Source: Methanosarcinales archaeon
GTDB taxonomy: Archaea > Halobacteriota > Methanosarcinia > Methanosarcinales > Methanogasteraceae
DNA length: 11,228 nt
Direction: 5' to 3'
Assembly (NCBI GenBank): GCA_030605805.1
Contig: JAUWHQ010000080.1
Coordinates: 1-11,228 of the forward strand
Each line of letters begins with the position of its first letter. The first letter of the stretch is position 1. Shown piece by piece: positions 7,459 through 11,228 of the stretch. The notes below the pieces were generated by a model, which was given only the letters and a program-made list of their open reading frames with translations, did no database searches and was not told the origin of the DNA. The position numbers were made by a program, and so were the translations under genes.

Positions 7459-8901
7459 ATGGAAAAAAATGCGCAGCAGCCCAAACTTCCACCGAAGTCA
7501 CGCTTCAGTGAGTGGTATCACGAGCTGCTTGCTGCGGCAGAGATCATGGATGTCAGATACCCGGTCAAGGGTCTGTATGTATGGCCTCCATTCGGTTTTT
7601 CACTACGAAATAAGATTTACTCGATCATACGGGAACTCCTGGACAAAGACGGTCACGAAGAGGCGTTATTCCCACTTTTAATCCCTGAAAATGAATTCAT
7701 GAAGGAAGCAGAGCACATAAAGGGATTTGAGGATGAGGTTTACTGGGTCACGCACGGAGGCACCGCGCCGCTGGACGTGAAACTCGCGCTCAGACCCACG
7801 AGCGAGACAGCGATCTATCCGATGTACAAGCTCTGGATCAGGTCACATGCGGACATGCCGCTTAAGCTCTACCAGATTGTGAACACCTTCCGGTACGAGA
7901 CCAAGCACACGCGTCCGCTCATCCGCCTGCGTGAGATCACGTCGTTTAAGGAGGCGCACACCGTGCATACCGACTGGGACGATGCGGCAAAACACGTAGA
8001 TCGGGCGGTTGAGCTTTATCAGGAGTTTTACAGCAGGCTTGCAGTCCCGACCATCGTTTCAAAGCGTCCTCCCTGGGATAAGTTCCCTGGCGCAGATTAC
8101 ACGCTTGCAGTCGATACCCTGATGCCTGACGGCAAGGTTTTGCAGATAGGGACGGCGCACCATCTTGCAGACCGCTTTGCAAAGACATTCGGGATCACTT
8201 ACGAGGATCCAACCGGTGAGCAGCGATATGCGCACCAGACCTGCTACGGCATATCAGAACGATCCGTGGCTGCCGTGATAAGCGTGCATGGCGATGATCG
8301 CGGGCTTGTGCTGCCTCCGGAGGTCGCACCGGTGCAGGTGGCGATCGTACCGATCCTGTTTGGGGACCGCGATGTGAATGAGAAGGTGTTAAAAGCGTGC
8401 GGAGATCTGCGTGATCTGCTCATGGATCAGGGGCTTCGTGTCAGGATCGATGACAGCGATGAGCGCCCTGGCGCCAAATACTACCGATGGGAACTGCGGG
8501 GCGTTCCGGTGCGAATCGAGATCGGACCAAGGGATCTTGCACAGAACTCGTGTATGCTGGTGCGCAGGGACACGTCACACAAACGATCGGTGCCGATCGA
8601 CGAGATCGCATGCGAGGTGCGAGACTGCATGGACGCGGTGGCAACTGATATGTACCACGCCGCCATAGAGGCATTAAACTCGAGAATGTTTGACTGCGAG
8701 ACACTGGACGAAGTATCAGAGAGAACGGCTGATGGAATTGCACGGATATGCTGGTGTCTTGACGACGATTGCGGGCGCGAGATGGAAGATGTGACAGGCG
8801 TCCACATACTCGGGATACCGGTCGAGCCACAGGGAAAGACCGGACCGTGCCCGATCTGCGGAAGAGATGGGACCCCGGTGCTGATGGCTCGAACATATTG
8901 A
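7459..8901 (+). CDS. proS: Prolyl-tRNA synthetase, archaeal/eukaryotic type
   Basis: Charges tRNA-Pro with proline in the cytoplasm (class II aminoacyl-tRNA synthetase). The 480 aa match the usual length of the archaeal form. Motif 1 region is GLYVWPPFGFSLRNKI (38-53). RPTSETAIYPMY (112-123) is the proline/ATP pocket. Motif 2 is FRYETKHTRPLIRLREI (144-160). Motif 3 region is GISERSVAAVISVHGDDRG (264-282), followed by LVLPPEVAPVQVAIVPI, the entry to the anticodon-binding domain. The C-terminal domain has Cys 431, 433, 438, 464 and 467 and ends in Tyr480, as in archaeal ProRS. ATG at 7459 is preferred to the adjacent TTG at 7456 because of the codon and the TATA spacing. No editing (INS) domain is present, as expected for this type. 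Confidence 0.97.
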   Translation: MEKNAQQPKLPPKSRFSEWYHELLAAAEIMDVRYPVKGLYVWPPFGFSLRNKIYSIIRELLDKDGHEEALFPLLIPENEFMKEAEHIKGFEDEVYWVTHGGTAPLDVKLALRPTSETAIYPMYKLWIRSHADMPLKLYQIVNTFRYETKHTRPLIRLREITSFKEAHTVHTDWDDAAKHVDRAVELYQEFYSRLAVPTIVSKRPPWDKFPGADYTLAVDTLMPDGKVLQIGTAHHLADRFAKTFGITYEDPTGEQRYAHQTCYGISERSVAAVISVHGDDRGLVLPPEVAPVQVAIVPILFGDRDVNEKVLKACGDLRDLLMDQGLRVRIDDSDERPGAKYYRWELRGVPVRIEIGPRDLAQNSCMLVRRDTSHKRSVPIDEIACEVRDCMDAVATDMYHAAIEALNSRMFDCETLDEVSERTADGIARICWCLDDDCGREMEDVTGVHILGIPVEPQGKTGPCPICGRDGTPVLMARTY

Positions 8902-8990
8902 AAACAAAGAGAGGGATTAATATCAAACTAAAAAAACGATCCGTTTTACGGAAAGTAAACAGAAATAGGGAAGTTGCTGACGTTGAAGCA

Positions 8991-9605
8991 GTGGACAACC
9001 AGGCACAGCCAGTACAGCCAGCGCAGGAGAGTGCCGATTCCGAGCGCCTTGGTGCGTTCGTGCTCCCTGGCGATCCGATAGGGACGACAGAGGAGTTTCG
9101 TGCTGGTGCGCAGACTTATGAGAACGCGGGCAGTATCTGTGCAACTGCCACAGGAACGGTTAAAATCAATGACAAAGACCGAACCATCTCTGTAATTCCA
9201 AGTACAAGCACCCCACCGGTTCTCAAGAGAGGAGACGTGGTTATCGGGCAGGTCACCGGGCTGCGGGAATCGCTCGTGCTTGTAGCGATTGCCGGAGTAA
9301 AAGGAGTCATCGATAGGGCGATTCCTGACGTGGGACCCTCCGTCATCCACGTATCCAACATCAAGAATGCGTATGTCAAGGATATCTCGCGTGAGTTCGG
9401 ATTATTCGATATCGTGAAGGCGAGGATCACAGATCTCAAGAACATGCGCCTTGACACGTCAGAACCTGAACTTGGGGTCATGAAGGCATTCTGCTCAAAA
9501 TGTAGGACCGCGATGACCGGAAACGGCTCCAAACTGGTGTGTCCGGAGTGCAAACAGGTAGAAACAAGAAAAACGTCCACGGATTATGGAACTGGTATCA
9601 TCTGA
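8991..9605 (+). CDS. csl4: Exosome subunit Csl4 (RNA-binding cap protein)
   Basis: Cap subunit of the archaeal RNA exosome, which with Rrp4 sits on the Rrp41-Rrp42 ring and recruits RNA and DnaG for 3'-5' degradation or tailing. From the GTG (204 aa): N-terminal Csl4 domain with GAFVLPGDPIGTTEEF (21-36) and GRxIS-like DRTISVIPS (63-71); S1 RNA-binding domain about 77-155 (GDVVIGQVTGLRESLVLVAI, then VIHVSNIKNAYVKDI); zinc ribbon with CSKC (168-171) and CPEC (184-187). The start is uncertain. The frame stays open back to a TTG at 8898 that overlaps the proS stop, which would add 31 residues. That stretch is AT-rich with mostly A/T third bases and is K/R-rich, while GC-rich third positions begin at the GTG, so the shorter form is chosen. 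It is probably co-transcribed with proS. Confidence 0.9.
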   Translation: MDNQAQPVQPAQESADSERLGAFVLPGDPIGTTEEFRAGAQTYENAGSICATATGTVKINDKDRTISVIPSTSTPPVLKRGDVVIGQVTGLRESLVLVAIAGVKGVIDRAIPDVGPSVIHVSNIKNAYVKDISREFGLFDIVKARITDLKNMRLDTSEPELGVMKAFCSKCRTAMTGNGSKLVCPECKQVETRKTSTDYGTGII

Positions 9606-9793
9606 GCCGGCGGTCATGGATCGGGTGATTGAGTATTGCAAACGGGTTGACAGGGAGTTTAAACTGAAAATGGGTGATATTATTTGGTTCGAGAAGCAGA
9701 GGCGACTTTTATCCACATAGCGATATTGACCTTCTGCGATGGTTAGTTGGATATACAACAACACGAAAGACGTGGAGACATGGGTTGACAATA
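9586..9793 (+). pseudogene. Frameshifted MNT-type minimal nucleotidyltransferase
   Basis: An ATG at 9586, overlapping the end of csl4, begins MELVSSEPAVMDRVIEYCKR and then VDREFKLK. At the A-run 9667-9670 the sense jumps one frame and continues WVILFGSRSRGDFYPHSDID and then LL. This is the nucleotidyltransferase signature: GS at 9686-9691 and the catalytic SDID at 9719-9730 with two metal-binding Asp. Removing one A from the run would restore a single reading frame. After DLL the expected beta-strand is not clear; the original frame again reads protein-like (IYNNTKDVETWVDNTL, about 9750-9795) until the palindromic repeat. Such small MNT proteins usually act as antitoxins or modifiers (AMPylators) paired with HEPN proteins; no HEPN partner is visible here. 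A single-base sequencing or assembly error at the A-run is possible, but the missing C-terminus favours a relic. Confidence 0.65.
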
Positions 9794-9795
9794 CT

Positions 9796-9860
9796 CTTCG
9801 CGTCTCTCTTGCCTTTCTCGTTAAATTGGAAATAGAACGCGAGGGCGCAATGACGCAAAG
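9796..9860. repeat. Imperfect palindromic repeat (possible MITE-like or dispersed element)
   Basis: The left arm 9796-9822 (CTTCGCGTCTCTCTTGCC, then TTTCTCGTT) is an imperfect inverted copy of the right arm 9835-9860, whose reverse complement begins CTTTGCGTCATTGCGCCC and ends in GCGTT. The 12-base loop is AT-rich. The 'CTTTGCGTC...TTGCG' wording resembles dispersed palindromic spacer repeats seen in many genomes; that is from memory, not a search. The element truncates the nucleotidyltransferase relic and lies within a small ORF that is probably not a gene. Confidence 0.5.
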
Positions 9861-9881
9861 AACAAAAATCATCCTGTTGGT

Positions 9882-9945
9882 GATCATGTTGCACGGGCAT
9901 CAGTCGCCCTCGTGTTCATGGTCAGATTGACCATTACAGATTTTT
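9882..9945 (+). other. Two overlapping hairpins upstream of mfnD (terminator or regulatory element)
   Basis: Hairpin 1: CACGGGC (9892-9898), loop ATCAGTC, then GCCCTCGTG (9906-9914) with a 2-base bulge. It is extendable imperfectly outward by GATCATG against CATGGTC. Hairpin 2: ATGGTCA-GAT-TGACCAT (9918-9934), a perfect 7-bp stem with a 3-base loop, followed by TTTTT at 9941-9945. The outer part of hairpin 1 and the left arm of hairpin 2 use the same bases (CATGGTC), so the extended forms exclude each other. The pair could end the proS-csl4 transcript. It lies upstream of the predicted mfnD promoter. Confidence 0.4.
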
Positions 9946-10008
9946 ATGAATTTATGGATCTGATTAACGATTGTATCGAAAGACAAAGCCTTTGATGGCA
10001 GTGTTATT

Positions 10009-10019
10009 CTTTTATACAA
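10009..10019 (+). promoter_or_regulatory. mfnD: TATA box of mfnD
   Basis: TCTTTTATACAA carries a good archaeal TATA (TTTATA at 10011-10016) in an AT-rich stretch. Transcription would start near 10036-10041. That is downstream of the first ATG (10033) and upstream of the second (10048), which supports 10048 as the start. A GGAG at 10035-10038 lies 9 bases before the 10048 ATG but may fall at the very 5' end of the mRNA. Confidence 0.5.
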
Positions 10020-10047
10020 ATATTGACATGATATGGAGCACACCCTC

Positions 10048-11025
10048 ATGAAGATCATGGTTGCAGAGTACGCGGTTGCAACCGGTGACCCTGAAATCAT
10101 CGGCGAAGGATGCGCCATGCTTGCATCGCTTGCAAACAGCTTCGACGCATCCGGGCATCAGGTGCGATATCCTGCAAGACATCCGGTCACCGGAATCCGA
10201 GGGGAGGGGGTCAAATGCACCGATTTCGAACGATCGGTCGAAGAGATCGCGCGTACGTGCGATGCAGGCATCGTAATCGGTCCTGATGATATTCTCACCG
10301 GTCTGACCATGCTTGTTGAGGAGAACACGGTCAATCTCGGCTGTCCAAGCGAATCGGTCAGAAAATGCGCAGACAAACTCGTATGTTCGCAGATCCTGTC
10401 GGATAACGGGATCGCTGTCCCTGAAATGGTTGACGATGCCAGGATGTATGTGATCAAACCGAGATGGGGCTGTGCTTCGGAGGGGATATCGGTCGTGCCG
10501 GAGAAGGTGGACCCGGGCGACGGTTTCATCGTGACTGAGTTCGTGGAAGGGGAGCATCTGAGTGCGAGCCTGATCATCGGCGAAACGACGCTTCCGCTCA
10601 CCGTGAATAAGCAGGTGGTTGAGGTTGGGGCAGGGATCGGGTACGACGGCGGGATCGTGCCGTACCACACGCCCCGGTGGGACGAGATCATGGACGTAGC
10701 TGCGTCTGCGGCGCACGCGCTCGGATGCAGGGGCTATGTCGGGCTTGATATCGTTGCAGGCGACCGGCTGTACGTGGTGGACGTGAATCCGAGACCGACA
10801 ACCTCGATACTCGGGATTGTGAGGGTCATCGATCACGAGATAGGGGATCTGCTCATCAGAGCGAGGTTCGGGGGGCTTCCTGATGCAATCGGGATCACAG
10901 GATCGTTTTCATTCACAAAGTCGGATCTGGCGGAGATATTAGGGGCATTGAAGATCGAGGTGCCGGTATTTGATGAGGAGGAGGTTGCACCTACGAATTA
11001 CAGTCAGGTGTTTAGGCGGTGTTGA
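10048..11025 (+). CDS. mfnD: ATP-grasp tyramine--L-glutamate ligase (methanofuran biosynthesis)
   Basis: Joins glutamate to tyramine using ATP, an early step in building the methanofuran side chain, a C1 carrier of methanogenesis and methane oxidation. From the ATG at 10048 (325 aa): an N-terminal pre-ATP-grasp domain opening MKIMVAEYAVATGDPEI; the ATP-binding lid and base with YVIKPRWGCASEGISVV (134-150, Lys137); TEFVEGEHLSASLIIG (163-178); and the C-terminal metal/ATP site GYVGLDIV (229-236) and YVVDVNPRPTTSI (242-254, Asp245, Asn247). The EGEHLS and DVNPRPTTS wording is typical of the MfnD / ATP-grasp_3 family. Length is close to the family's roughly 300 aa. The 10033 ATG would add MEHTL, which the family lacks. 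Naming is by motif recognition; another carboxylate-amine ligase of the same fold is the main alternative. Confidence 0.8.
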   Translation: MKIMVAEYAVATGDPEIIGEGCAMLASLANSFDASGHQVRYPARHPVTGIRGEGVKCTDFERSVEEIARTCDAGIVIGPDDILTGLTMLVEENTVNLGCPSESVRKCADKLVCSQILSDNGIAVPEMVDDARMYVIKPRWGCASEGISVVPEKVDPGDGFIVTEFVEGEHLSASLIIGETTLPLTVNKQVVEVGAGIGYDGGIVPYHTPRWDEIMDVAASAAHALGCRGYVGLDIVAGDRLYVVDVNPRPTTSILGIVRVIDHEIGDLLIRARFGGLPDAIGITGSFSFTKSDLAEILGALKIEVPVFDEEEVAPTNYSQVFRRC

Positions 11026-11026
11026 T

Positions 11027-11228
11027 TCAAACCCAAGTTTCCCACCCAAAAATCAAAACCGCCATCGTACGGCAGCATGCCTCTAAAATTTCTGCTATTT
11101 CTTGGTCGTAGCCTTCTTCATTTAATTCCCATCGACTTTAGATGCCCCCTCCTTACAATGTTCTCGCTTTGAAACAACTCCAGTATCGCTTTCTGCTGCG
11201 ATTGAAGACTCATTAACTTAAGAAACTC
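11027..11228 (-). pseudogene. Broken ORF at the right edge, possible winged-helix/antitoxin relic
   Basis: On the minus strand an ATG at 11213 begins MSLQSQQKAILELFQSENIV, then RRGHLKSMGIK and a stop near 11115. The spacing of hydrophobic residues resembles the N-terminal winged helix of AbiEi-like antitoxins (pattern 'ILELF....G.....EL...GI'). A neighbouring frame then continues WELNEEGYDQEIAEILEACC to a stop at 11027-11029. That suggests one frameshifted gene, although the frame is also open upstream of the ATG to the window edge. The family assignment is weak. Confidence 0.3.

Noticed and set aside
8769..8990. Longer csl4 form starting inside proS
   Set aside because: It would overlap proS by over 130 bases with an Arg-rich shadow-frame head not found in Csl4 proteins.
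8441..8998. Minus-strand ORF (185 aa) opposite the end of proS
   Set aside because: Rich in Arg, Ser and Pro, no recognisable motif, and lies across well-supported proS and the csl4 leader.
9739..9930. Plus-strand ORF of 63 aa before mfnD
   Set aside because: Its 5' part is in the frame of the nucleotidyltransferase relic and its middle is the palindromic repeat, so it is not a separate gene.
10012..10836. Long minus-strand ORF (274 aa) opposite mfnD
   Set aside because: It is the antisense of a clearly coding ATP-grasp gene; its His/Arg/Asp-rich composition is typical of a shadow frame in GC-rich coding DNA.
1..11228. CRISPR array, rRNA, tRNA or insertion sequence with transposase
   Set aside because: Scanning the gaps showed no regularly spaced direct repeats, no tRNA cloverleaf or conserved TTCGA arm in context, no rRNA-like sequence and no transposase motif.

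Overview
The window is archaeal. It holds an archaeal/eukaryotic-type prolyl-tRNA synthetase ending in the usual C-terminal Cys cluster and Tyr, a Csl4 exosome subunit, an ATP-grasp enzyme that reads as MfnD of methanofuran synthesis, and a DUF5814-type archaeal superfamily-2 helicase. MfnD points to a methanogen or a related methane/alkane-oxidising euryarchaeon (Halobacteriota-like); I cannot place it further by eye. The genes for ProRS, Csl4, MfnD and the left helicase look GC-rich at third positions, while the central three-gene block looks AT-richer.

Layout, left to right. A 5'-truncated helicase gene (+) enters from the left edge and ends at 1631. About 470 bases follow with no intact gene but with broken coding-like stretches on the minus strand. 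Then comes a tight minus-strand operon read from 6883 down to 2098: a 469-aa protein, a 572-aa protein and a 554-aa XPB helicase, each pair overlapping by ATGA. A decayed molybdopterin-oxidoreductase fragment (minus strand, 6985-7370) lies between that operon and proS. proS (+, with an apparently leaderless promoter) is followed by csl4 (+). Between csl4 and mfnD are a frameshifted MNT-type nucleotidyltransferase relic, an imperfect palindromic repeat and two hairpins that could be alternatives to each other. mfnD (+) ends at 11025, and a broken minus-strand ORF with a possible winged-helix start runs to the right edge.

The most interesting part is the central operon. The XPB is of the bacterial (actinobacterial ERCC3-like) kind, with its own N-terminal XPB/Ssl2-like domain. 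By eye, both upstream proteins carry a copy of the same domain at nearly the same place (about residues 319-403), followed by a similar short tail. Three consecutive, translationally coupled genes would then each supply one copy of this domain, and only the last would have a motor. This looks like an expanded form of the bacterial pair 'XPB + helicase-associated protein', acting in DNA repair or possibly defence. No Bax1/XPG-type nuclease is visible beside it. The gaps on either side hold gene relics, which fits a region of repeated insertion and decay.
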